Positions 35,688-43,693 of a DNA stretch of 64,000 nucleotides are shown in pieces. The notes under the pieces were generated by a model. That model was given only the letters and a program-made list of their open reading frames with translations. It had not been told where the DNA came from and did not search any database. This stretch comes from Flavobacterium salmonis. Its GTDB lineage: Bacteria > Bacteroidota > Bacteroidia > Flavobacteriales > Flavobacteriaceae. The stretch covers positions 186,001 through 250,000 of the forward strand of contig NZ_CAIJDP010000089.1 of assembly GCF_903819435.1 (NCBI RefSeq), read 5' to 3'. The translations under genes were made by a program, and so were the position numbers. The stretch's first letter is position 1. The number at the start of each line of letters is the position of its first letter.

Positions 35688-35957
35688 ATGACTAAAAAAG
35701 ATTTAGATACCCGTTTTTCTGAGGCTGTAGAAATCGCTATGAAAATGACTCAAGCCTCCCTGCCTCAAGATGTGCAGTTAAGACTATATGCCTTTTATAA
35801 ACAGGCTACATTTGGAACTGCTATTTACAATCAAACTGAAAATTTTGATTTGCGAGATGCATTCAAAACAAATGCATGGATGCAAATTAGTCATATTTCA
35901 ATTGAAGAAGCAAAAGAGAATTATATTGACATAATCAATTCGCTAACATCAAAATAA
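35688..35957 (+). CDS. acyl-CoA-binding protein
   Basis: An 89-residue ACBP-fold protein (LRLYAFYKQATFGTA, then DAFKTNAWMQISHISIEEAK). It binds long-chain acyl-CoA in the cytoplasm. Its start follows the psd stop with no gap. The placement with cdsA and psd suggests supply of acyl chains to phospholipid synthesis. Confidence 0.9.
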   Translation: MTKKDLDTRFSEAVEIAMKMTQASLPQDVQLRLYAFYKQATFGTAIYNQTENFDLRDAFKTNAWMQISHISIEEAKENYIDIINSLTSK

Positions 35958-35964
35958 TTAAATT

Positions 35965-36744
35965 ATGAAGAAAAACATAATCTGTTTTACTTTCACAGCT
36001 TCATTACTGATGTTATTTTCCTGTAATGACAATAAGCTAACCGAAGTTGTTGAAGTTCCTTTACCAACAAAGGAAGAAAAAATTACAATTGGAACCCCTG
36101 CAGATGTAAAAGCTGATGAAGGTTCTTTTGCTTTGACAAAATTACCTTTTGGCTATGATGCCTTGGCCCCTGCTATACGATCATTAACTTTAGAAACTCA
36201 TTATTCCAAACATTATTTAACGTATACCAATAATTTAAATAAAGAAATTGCCTCTACCGAATTTGAAAATGCTTCCATTGAAGATATTCTGAAAAAAATG
36301 GATATGAACAATGCAAAACTTCGTCAAAATGCAGGCGGTTATTACAATCATACTCTTTATTTTGATATTTTAACACCGAAAGAGCAAACTCCCAAAGATA
36401 CTTTGGCAGGTTCAATTAATAAAGAATTTGGATCTTTTAACAACCTTACAACTCAATTTAAACATGAGGCTACTAAACAATTCGGTTCAGGATGGGTTTG
36501 GCTGGTTGTTGATAAGGCCGGAAAATTACAAATTACAACTACTGAAAACCAGGATAACCCTTTAATGAGGAATGCGTTGATACCAGGAACCCCAATTTTA
36601 GGGATAGACTTATGGGAACATGCGTATTATCTGGATTATCAGAACAGAAAAGGAAGTTATATCGATGCTTTTTACAAATTAATCAATTGGGAAAAAGTAA
36701 ACGAAAATTACAAAACCGCTCTGAGCAAGGTTAAAAAATATTAA
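35965..36744 (+). CDS. lipoprotein Fe/Mn superoxide dismutase
   Basis: A 259-residue Fe/Mn SOD with a lipoprotein signal (lipobox LLMLFSC, C20) and a linker of about 30 residues before the enzyme. All four metal ligands are present: H79 (LETHYSKHY), H129 (YYNHTLYF), D215 and H219 (IDLWEHAYY). The GSGWVWL and second-shell residues do not decide Fe versus Mn. The signal implies that the enzyme works in the periplasm or on the cell surface, detoxifying external superoxide. It is the last gene of the 33.5-36.7 kb unit. Confidence 0.88.
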   Translation: MKKNIICFTFTASLLMLFSCNDNKLTEVVEVPLPTKEEKITIGTPADVKADEGSFALTKLPFGYDALAPAIRSLTLETHYSKHYLTYTNNLNKEIASTEFENASIEDILKKMDMNNAKLRQNAGGYYNHTLYFDILTPKEQTPKDTLAGSINKEFGSFNNLTTQFKHEATKQFGSGWVWLVVDKAGKLQITTTENQDNPLMRNALIPGTPILGIDLWEHAYYLDYQNRKGSYIDAFYKLINWEKVNENYKTALSKVKKY

Positions 36745-36761
36745 AAAAATTCAATTTTAAA

Positions 36762-36803
36762 ATAAAAAAAAAGTTTGATGATTATCTCATCAAACTTTTT
36801 TGT
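36762..36803. terminator. bidirectional terminator
   Basis: AAAGTTTGATGA and TCATCAAACTTT form a 12-bp stem flanked by A- and T-runs between the convergent SOD (36744) and glmM (36826) genes. Confidence 0.9.
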
Positions 36804-36825
36804 TTTATACAAGTAATATTAATTT

Positions 36826-38214
36826 TTAAATACCAGCAATTGCTTTTATTTCATCTATAATTCGAAGTGCTAAAACATCTGCTTTTTCCTGAGAAGGGGC
36901 TTCTGTATATATACGAATAATAGGTTCTGTATTTGATTTTCTTAAATGAACCCATTCTGTTGCGAAATCAATTTTCACACCGTCAATCGTTGAAATATCC
37001 TCGTTTTTATATTTATCAGTCATAGCTACTAAAATTGCATCGACATCAATTTGTGGTGTCAGTTCAATTTTATTTTTGCTCATATAATATTCCGGATATG
37101 AAGCACGCAATGCAGAAACTGACATATTTTTATTTGCCAAATGTGTTAAAAATAAAGCTACTCCAACCAAACTGTCTCTTCCATAATGTGATTCCGGATA
37201 AATAATTCCACCATTTCCTTCTCCGCCAATAATAGCATTATTTTTCTTCATCAATTCTACAACATTCACCTCACCTACTGCACTAGCTTCATAATTTCCA
37301 TTATGCCCAACGGTTACATCTCTTAACGCACGAGAGGATGACATATTTGAAACCGTATTTCCAGGAGTTTTACTTAAAACATAATCTGCACAAGCTACTA
37401 AAGTATATTCTTCTCCAAACATTTCCCCGTCTTCACTAATAAAAGCTAATCGATCAACGTCGGGGTCTACTACAATTCCTAAATGAGCATTTTCTTTTAC
37501 AACTAATTCAGAGATATCGGTCAAATGTTCTTTTAATGGTTCCGGATTATGAGGGAAATGTCCGTTTGGTTCGCAATATAATTTTACGACTTCAACCCCC
37601 ATTAATTCTAATAGTTTTGGAATAATGATTCCTCCGGAGGAATTTACCCCATCAACAACAACTTTAAATTTAGCAGCTTTAACAACTTCAACATCCACCA
37701 ATGGCAAATTCAGTACTTCATCAATATGAATATCCATGTAAGCATCATTTATTGTAATTTCACCTAAACTATCCACATCAGAAAAATCGAAAGCTTCAGC
37801 ATCTGCAATTTCAAGGATTTTTGCACCTTCAGCACCACTTAAAAACTCTCCTTTTTCATTTAATAATTTCAATGCGTTCCATTGTTTTGGGTTATGAGAA
37901 GCTGTTAGGATAATTCCACCATCAGCCTTTTCTAATGGCACAGCAATTTCTACAGTTGGCGTTGTAGAAAGTCCAAGATCAATTACATCAATTCCTAATC
38001 CTATCAATGTATTTACCACCAGATTATGAATCATTGGACCGGAAATTCTGGCATCACGACCAATTACCACCGTTAATTTTTCTTTTGGACTATTATTTTT
38101 CAGAAAGGTTCCATAAGCCGATGCAAATTTCACAGCATCCACAGGAGTAAGGTTATCTCCTACCTTTCCACCGATTGTTCCTCTTATTCCTGAAATCGAT
38201 TTTATTAAAGTCAT
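36826..38214 (-). CDS. glmM: phosphoglucosamine mutase
   Basis: A 462-residue alpha-D-phosphohexomutase. The phosphoserine loop is TASHNP near residue 103, the metal loop DPDVDRLA lies near residue 250, the sugar loop is GGEGNGG, and the phosphate loop is RKSNTEPIIRIY. It is assigned to GlmM (glucosamine-6-P to glucosamine-1-P, for peptidoglycan and LPS). Related phosphomannomutase or phosphoglucomutase activity cannot be excluded from sequence alone. It is monocistronic and divergent from the gene at 38420. Confidence 0.85.
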   Translation of the reverse strand: MTLIKSISGIRGTIGGKVGDNLTPVDAVKFASAYGTFLKNNSPKEKLTVVIGRDARISGPMIHNLVVNTLIGLGIDVIDLGLSTTPTVEIAVPLEKADGGIILTASHNPKQWNALKLLNEKGEFLSGAEGAKILEIADAEAFDFSDVDSLGEITINDAYMDIHIDEVLNLPLVDVEVVKAAKFKVVVDGVNSSGGIIIPKLLELMGVEVVKLYCEPNGHFPHNPEPLKEHLTDISELVVKENAHLGIVVDPDVDRLAFISEDGEMFGEEYTLVACADYVLSKTPGNTVSNMSSSRALRDVTVGHNGNYEASAVGEVNVVELMKKNNAIIGGEGNGGIIYPESHYGRDSLVGVALFLTHLANKNMSVSALRASYPEYYMSKNKIELTPQIDVDAILVAMTDKYKNEDISTIDGVKIDFATEWVHLRKSNTEPIIRIYTEAPSQEKADVLALRIIDEIKAIAGI

Positions 38215-38419
38215 TTTTTTGAGTTATAGTTATTTATTACAAATATAAAAAAGTTGCTGAGTTACTGATATGTTCAAACACTAAGATTTTAAAATAATCG
38301 TTAAATAGTATAGATAAACAGCTAGCTTTTTTAACAAAAATGTTTTAAAAAGTTTTTAATACATTTACAATAGCAATTTTTAGCATGTTACAGCACCAGA
38401 ATCTTAATACCTTCAAACG

Positions 38420-39004
38420 ATGAACTTCCTTGCACATATATATCTTTCAGGTGAAAATGATCTAATCAAAATTGGTAATTTTATGGCTGATGGTATACGC
38501 GGAAAACAATTTGAGCATTTTCCCGATGATGTACAAAAAGGAATTATTTTACATCGTTTTATAGACACACACACTGATTCTCACCATGTTTTCAGGCAAA
38601 GTACTAAACGATTACACGAAAAATACCATCATTATGCTGGTGTAATTGTGGATATTGTTTACGATCATTTTTTAGCTAAAAACTGGTCAAAATATTCCGA
38701 TGAAAAACTAGAAGATTTTATCAATCGTTTTTATAATTCATTACATGATAATTATTCTATTCTTACTGAAAAGACAAAGGGTTTAATGCCCTATATGATT
38801 GAAAGAAATTGGCTTTTAAGTTACAGAACAGTCGAAGGAATTCACCAGATTTTAACTCAAATGGACCGGCGATCAAAAAATTTATCAAAAATGCAGTTTG
38901 CAAGCGAAGAACTAAACGAATTTTACACTGAATTTGAAAAAGAATTCACTACTTTCTTTGAGGACATTCAAAATCAGGCCAAACAAAAATTACTTTCGTT
39001 ATAA
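38420..39004 (+). CDS. acpH: ACP phosphodiesterase family protein
   Basis: A 194-residue homologue of AcpH, a member of the HD-like phosphohydrolase group that removes 4'-phosphopantetheine from acyl carrier protein. Seen are FLAHIYLSG at the start, GNFMADGIRGK, ILHRFIDTHTD and VIVDIVYDHFLAKNW. The physiological role of this activity outside enterics is poorly known. The ggt gene follows 20 bp later and may be co-transcribed. Confidence 0.85.
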   Translation: MNFLAHIYLSGENDLIKIGNFMADGIRGKQFEHFPDDVQKGIILHRFIDTHTDSHHVFRQSTKRLHEKYHHYAGVIVDIVYDHFLAKNWSKYSDEKLEDFINRFYNSLHDNYSILTEKTKGLMPYMIERNWLLSYRTVEGIHQILTQMDRRSKNLSKMQFASEELNEFYTEFEKEFTTFFEDIQNQAKQKLLSL

Positions 39005-39024
39005 AAATCAAAAATTTTTACTTT

Positions 39025-40707
39025 ATGAAAAAAATTACATTTTTATGCTATTTCATTTTCTCTATTAGTTTTGCACAAGAAAACGTTAATCAAACTGGAT
39101 TAGTCGCTTCAAAAGCTATGGTGGTTTCGGCAAGAGAAGAAGCCTCAAAAATAGGCGTTGAAATTATGAAAAAAGGCGGAAATGCTTTTGATGCAATGGT
39201 TGGAACTGAATTAGCTCTAGCAGTGTCTTTTCCGTTTGCAGGCAATATTGGTGGTGGAGGTTTCATGGTATACCGAAAAGCGAATGGCGAAGTTGGATCG
39301 TTAGATTATCGCGAAAAAACCCCTTTGGCAGCTTCAAAAGATATGTTTTTAGATAAAGATGGAAATGTCATAAAAGGAAAAAGTACCGAAACTGCTTTGT
39401 CAATTGGTATTCCCGGAACAGTAGCCGGAGTTTTTGCTGTTCATAAAAAATACGGTTCAATGCGAATGTCTGAAATTTTAAAACCTGTTATTGCTTTAGC
39501 CGAAAGAGGAGTTGTAGTAACTCAAAAACAAGAAAAAAACCTGAACGATTATCGCGATGCCATTGTAAAAGTAAATGGCGAAACCACACTTTTAGCTGCT
39601 AATTTTAAAGAAAAAGACACTATTAAATATCCTGCTCTCGCCAATACTTTAAAACGAATTGCAAAGAACGGAAGAAATGAATTTTACAAAGGAGAAACAG
39701 CAAAAATTTTAGTTGATTATCTTCAGAAAAATGGCGGAATCATTACGCTTGAAGATTTAGAAAAATATGAAGCTAAATGGAGAAAACCACTTCAATTTAC
39801 TTATAAAGATTTAAAAATCACATCCATGTCTCCGCCAAGCAGCGGCGGAATCTGTCTGGCACAAATCATGAAGATGATTACTCCTTATGATTTAGCAAAA
39901 ATGGGACATAATTCGGCAGAAGCTATTCAGGTAATTGTTGAGGCTGAAAGAAGAGCTTACGCAGACAGAAGCCAGTTTTTAGGTGATCCGGATTTTGTAA
40001 AAATTCCTGTAAAAGCATTACTTTCTGAAGATTATTTAAAAGATAGAATGTCAACTTTTAATGTCGACAAAGCCAGTTTATCCTCAGAAATAAAAGAAGG
40101 AAATGTAACGTATAATGAAAGTACCGAAACTACACATTATTCTATTGTAGATAAATTTGGAAATGCAATTGCGGCGACCACAACCATAAATGATGGTTAT
40201 GGATCCAAATATTATTGTGATGAGTTAGGTTTCTTTTTAAACAATGAAATGGATGATTTTAGTGCCAAACCGGGATCTCCAAATATGTTTGGATTAATTG
40301 GAAACGAAGCTAATAGTATTGCACCACAAAAACGTATGTTAAGTTCGATGACACCAACAATTGTAGAAAAAGACGGAAAACTTTTTATGGTAGTAGGAAC
40401 TCCCGGCGGTTCAACAATAATAACATCTGTTTTGCAAACTATTCTAAATGTCTACGAATATAAATTTAGTATGCAGGATGCTGTAAATGCACCTCGTTTT
40501 CACCATCAATGGTTACCCGATCTCGTTACTTTTGAGCCCAATACTTTTGATAATAGCACCATTGACACACTTAAGGCAAAAGGATATTTAATCAGCGAAA
40601 AAACAACTCCTGTAATTGGTAAAGTTGACGCTATTTTGGTCCTGCCAAACAAAAGTTTGGAAGCAGGAGCAGATTTTCGTGGAGACGATACAGCGGTTGG
40701 TTTTTAA
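39025..40707 (+). CDS. ggt: gamma-glutamyltransferase
   Basis: A 560-residue secreted N-terminal nucleophile hydrolase with a signal peptide (MKKITFLCYFIFSISFAQ). The proenzyme is cleaved at the threonine in STETTHYS (near residue 370), giving large and small subunits. Also seen are the substrate residues in MSPPSSGG and the GTPGGSTI loop. It hydrolyses glutathione and gamma-glutamyl peptides in the periplasm, or transfers the glutamyl group. Confidence 0.94.
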   Translation: MKKITFLCYFIFSISFAQENVNQTGLVASKAMVVSAREEASKIGVEIMKKGGNAFDAMVGTELALAVSFPFAGNIGGGGFMVYRKANGEVGSLDYREKTPLAASKDMFLDKDGNVIKGKSTETALSIGIPGTVAGVFAVHKKYGSMRMSEILKPVIALAERGVVVTQKQEKNLNDYRDAIVKVNGETTLLAANFKEKDTIKYPALANTLKRIAKNGRNEFYKGETAKILVDYLQKNGGIITLEDLEKYEAKWRKPLQFTYKDLKITSMSPPSSGGICLAQIMKMITPYDLAKMGHNSAEAIQVIVEAERRAYADRSQFLGDPDFVKIPVKALLSEDYLKDRMSTFNVDKASLSSEIKEGNVTYNESTETTHYSIVDKFGNAIAATTTINDGYGSKYYCDELGFFLNNEMDDFSAKPGSPNMFGLIGNEANSIAPQKRMLSSMTPTIVEKDGKLFMVVGTPGGSTIITSVLQTILNVYEYKFSMQDAVNAPRFHHQWLPDLVTFEPNTFDNSTIDTLKAKGYLISEKTTPVIGKVDAILVLPNKSLEAGADFRGDDTAVGF

Positions 40708-40792
40708 ATTGAATAGATTTTTAGTAAAAATTATACAAATTTGAATGTTAAAGGCTAAATTTGCAATATCCCCCTAATTTTTTCAAACCCAA

Positions 40793-42577
40793 ATGCTAAA
40801 AAAATATTTCAGAAGACTAGAAAGCATTATTGCTTTGGCGCAATCTTTAATGACACCAAAGCAGTTTATTTTTTTATCAAGCGTTTTAATAGGCATATCT
40901 TGTTCATTGGCAGTAATCGTTTTAAAAACTTTTGCCCATAGTGTTTTTTCTTTTGCCAATTATATCACCGGAATTTTAAAATGGAGTTTTATAACCAGTA
41001 TTTTGCCAATTATTGGTATTGTACTAACCGTGTTCGTTGTAAATAGAATATTAAACGGAAGCATTGAAAAAGGAACTTCTCAAATATTATATGCTGTTGC
41101 TAAAAAAGCGAGTATCATTCCTAAGAAACAAATGTATGCTCAAATCGTTACGAGCTCATTAACTGTTGGTTTAGGAGGTTCTGCCGGTCTTGAAAGTCCA
41201 ATTGTAATTACAGGAGCAGCGTTTGGATCGAATTTCGCACAAAACTATAAATTACCTTATAAAGACAGAACTTTACTTATTGGCTGTGGCGTAGCAGCAG
41301 GAATTTCAGCAGCTTTTAACGCTCCTATTGCCGGTGTTCTTTTTGCTATTGAAGTTTTACTGGTTGATGTAAGTATTTCTGCCTTCACTCCTATTATGAT
41401 TTCTGCGGCTACAGGTGCTTTGGTTTCTGCAATTGTATTAGATGAAACCATCTTATTATCTTTTAAAAAACAAGAAGTTTTTAATTATCATAATATTCCT
41501 TTTTATGTGCTTTTAGGCGTATTGACTGGGTTTATGGCGGTTTATTACGCAAGAAATTTTCAAAGAGTCGAACATTATTTTTCAAAATTAAAAATGAATC
41601 CTTATAAAAAGGCTTTATTTGGCTCATCGCTTTTGGCATTACTGATTTTTGTTTTCCCTACCCTTTTTGGAGAAGGTTACGAAAGTATCAGGACTTTATC
41701 AGAAACTGATCCGGGTAAACTATTAGACAATACTTTGTTTGGAGATTTTAGAAACAACCAATGGATTTTGCTTCTTTTTGTAGGATGCACGATGATGATC
41801 AAAGTATTTGCTTCGGGTCTTACAATTGGAAGTGGCGGGAATGGAGGAAATTTTGCACCGTCTTTGTTTTTAGGTTCATATTTAGGTTATTTCTTTTCAA
41901 AATTTATTACTCTTATTGGTTTATCAAAACTGCCTATTACTAATTTTACCATGGTTGGAATGGCAGGTATTTTGAGTGGACTGTTTCATGCTCCTCTGAC
42001 AGCAATTTTTTTAATTGCAGAAATAACAGGTGGTTACAGTTTAATGATTCCACTAATGATTGTCTCATCTATAAGTTTCGCGATTTCGAAACGTTTTGAA
42101 AGATATTCCCTTGATGTAAAAAATCTTGCCAAAAAAGGTCACGCTTTTACAAGTAATAAAGACTCTAATATCCTTTCAACTTTAGATATTGAAACGATAA
42201 TTCAGTGCGATTATTTAACCGTTCACCCTGATGATAACTTAAGTAAGCTGGTTGATCTTATCTCACATTCCAATCAGGTTGTTTTTGCTGTTGTAAATAA
42301 TGAAAAAGATCTCCTTGGTATTGTACATTTTAATGATATCCGAGAGATTATATTTAACTCTTACAGGGTAAAATACACTCAAATAAAAGATGTAATGAAA
42401 ACACCTTTTGCTATCATTTATTCGTTTGACAGTATGGAAATTGTAATGAGCAAATTTGAAAAATCCAAATCCGCATTTCTTCCCGTAATACGAAATAATA
42501 AATACTACGGCTTTATTTCTAAATCTATAGCACTTGAGGCATATAGAACAAAACTTCGGTCTATGACAATTGAGTAA
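40793..42577 (+). CDS. ClC-type chloride channel/antiporter with CBS domains
   Basis: A 594-residue membrane protein of the ClC family. The selectivity motifs appear in order: GSAGLESPIV (with the gating glutamate aligned to E148 of E. coli ClC), SAAFNAPIAGVLFA, and GSGGNGGNFAPSLF near residue 345. A cytoplasmic C terminus (about residues 455-594) carries two CBS units that may bind adenine nucleotides. Retention of the gating glutamate suggests H+/Cl- exchange. Confidence 0.92.
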   Translation: MLKKYFRRLESIIALAQSLMTPKQFIFLSSVLIGISCSLAVIVLKTFAHSVFSFANYITGILKWSFITSILPIIGIVLTVFVVNRILNGSIEKGTSQILYAVAKKASIIPKKQMYAQIVTSSLTVGLGGSAGLESPIVITGAAFGSNFAQNYKLPYKDRTLLIGCGVAAGISAAFNAPIAGVLFAIEVLLVDVSISAFTPIMISAATGALVSAIVLDETILLSFKKQEVFNYHNIPFYVLLGVLTGFMAVYYARNFQRVEHYFSKLKMNPYKKALFGSSLLALLIFVFPTLFGEGYESIRTLSETDPGKLLDNTLFGDFRNNQWILLLFVGCTMMIKVFASGLTIGSGGNGGNFAPSLFLGSYLGYFFSKFITLIGLSKLPITNFTMVGMAGILSGLFHAPLTAIFLIAEITGGYSLMIPLMIVSSISFAISKRFERYSLDVKNLAKKGHAFTSNKDSNILSTLDIETIIQCDYLTVHPDDNLSKLVDLISHSNQVVFAVVNNEKDLLGIVHFNDIREIIFNSYRVKYTQIKDVMKTPFAIIYSFDSMEIVMSKFEKSKSAFLPVIRNNKYYGFISKSIALEAYRTKLRSMTIE

Positions 42578-42581
42578 GTAG

Positions 42582-42615
42582 TATCGGATATGCTTATATT
42601 TTTTTTTATCCGATA
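42582..42615. repeat. inverted repeat between the ClC and Fic genes
   Basis: TATCGGATA at 42582-42590 and TATCCGATA at 42607-42615 are perfectly complementary around a T-rich loop. It could be a terminator-like structure for the ClC gene or an operator for the Fic gene, whose promoter starts 9 bp later. Confidence 0.5.
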
Positions 42616-42623
42616 TTAAGAAG

Positions 42624-42631
42624 TACATTTG
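42624..42631 (+). promoter_or_regulatory. -7 element TACATTTG
   Basis: Matches TAnnTTTG and ends 7 bp before the ATG at 42639, so the mRNA leader would be only a few bases long. Confidence 0.45.
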
Positions 42632-42638
42632 TTGTGTA

Positions 42639-43592
42639 ATGTGGAATATAGACTTAACATATAGAACTGAATTTCAATCAACATTTGATCGATTGTATCA
42701 AAAAAGGCTGGATTTGCAAAATAGCAGGCCACTGCCAAATATTGCCTTAAATAAGATTCGTGAAAGCTTATCCTTAGAATGGACTTACAATTCGAATAGC
42801 ATAGAAGGAAATACAATGAGTTTAAGGCAAACCCAAATGGTAATTCAGGAAGGAATCACTATAAAAGGTAAATCGCTTCGGGAACATTTTGAAACTCATA
42901 ATCATGATAAAGCAATTGACTATTTATATTCGATTGTAGATGACAGTTACAAACTTCGAAGCATCGATATTCTTTCCATTCACGGATTAGTTTTGCGCTC
43001 TATTGAAGATGATTTCGCAGGACGATTACGTAATGGAGGTGTTCGAATTTCAGGTGCTAATTTTATGCCTCCAAATGCTAATAAAGTTTCAGATTATCTG
43101 GATGAATTAATTGATTTTATCAATACAAATCCATTAAACTTAAACGATATTGAACTGGCTACAATTTACCATCATAAATTAGTTTGGATTCATCCTTTCT
43201 TTGATGGAAATGGCCGAACTGTTCGTTTGAGTATGAATTTGTTATTAATGCGTTGTGGTTTCCCTCCAGCCATTATTCTTAAAAATGACAGAAAAAAATA
43301 TTATGAAGCTCTCAATCAAGCTAATAATGGTAATTATCAAAAATTAACGCTTTTGATGTGTCAGGCTTTAGAACGAACTTTGAATATTTATTTGAGTGCA
43401 ATGCCCGGCAGTGATTATGATTATCAAAAAATCTCTGATATTGTAAGTGAACCAGAAACTCCTTACGGCCAGGAATATGTTAGTTTATTAGCCCGAACCG
43501 GAAAAATAGATGCTTATAAAGAAGGTAGAAATTGGTATACAACCAAAGAAGCTATTGAAGAATATATGTCTGCCAGAAAAAGAAAACGCTAG
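42639..43592 (+). CDS. Fic-family AMP transferase with N-terminal inhibitory helix
   Basis: A 317-residue Fic protein. The inhibitory motif NSIEGN lies near residue 52 (class II, self-inhibited). The active site HPFFDGNGRTVR lies near residue 185, with the catalytic histidine and the metal and ATP residues intact. The last 60 residues (DAYKEGRNWYTTKEAIEEYM) look like a DNA-binding or excisionase-type helix-turn-helix. Such proteins attach AMP to hydroxyl side chains of target proteins; the target is unknown. It is probably chromosomal and not a toxin-antitoxin pair, as no separate antitoxin gene is seen. Confidence 0.9.
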   Translation: MWNIDLTYRTEFQSTFDRLYQKRLDLQNSRPLPNIALNKIRESLSLEWTYNSNSIEGNTMSLRQTQMVIQEGITIKGKSLREHFETHNHDKAIDYLYSIVDDSYKLRSIDILSIHGLVLRSIEDDFAGRLRNGGVRISGANFMPPNANKVSDYLDELIDFINTNPLNLNDIELATIYHHKLVWIHPFFDGNGRTVRLSMNLLLMRCGFPPAIILKNDRKKYYEALNQANNGNYQKLTLLMCQALERTLNIYLSAMPGSDYDYQKISDIVSEPETPYGQEYVSLLARTGKIDAYKEGRNWYTTKEAIEEYMSARKRKR

Positions 43593-43611
43593 CTAAAACT
43601 GGCGTTTTTTT
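43582..43611 (+). terminator. Rho-independent terminator overlapping the Fic stop codon
   Basis: AAAACGCTAG and CTGGCGTTTT pair (one G-T) around a short loop and are followed by T-runs. The stop codon lies inside the hairpin. Confidence 0.7.
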
Positions 43612-43669
43612 GTTACAATTTTTAACATAAACTTCTATACTCTAGCTACAAAAGAACAAATCAAAGTGG

Positions 43670-43677
43670 TAACTTTG
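43670..43677 (+). promoter_or_regulatory. -7 element TAACTTTG (uvrA)
   Basis: Matches TAnnTTTG, 16 bp before the uvrA ATG at 43694. Its position leaves the TTG at 43682 essentially at the transcription start, favouring the ATG as translation start. Confidence 0.45.
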
Positions 43678-43693
43678 CGTTTTGCTCAAATTT

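Noticed and set aside
42639..43592. Fic protein as the toxin of a toxin-antitoxin pair
   Set aside because: It has its own N-terminal inhibitory motif and no small antitoxin gene is adjacent.
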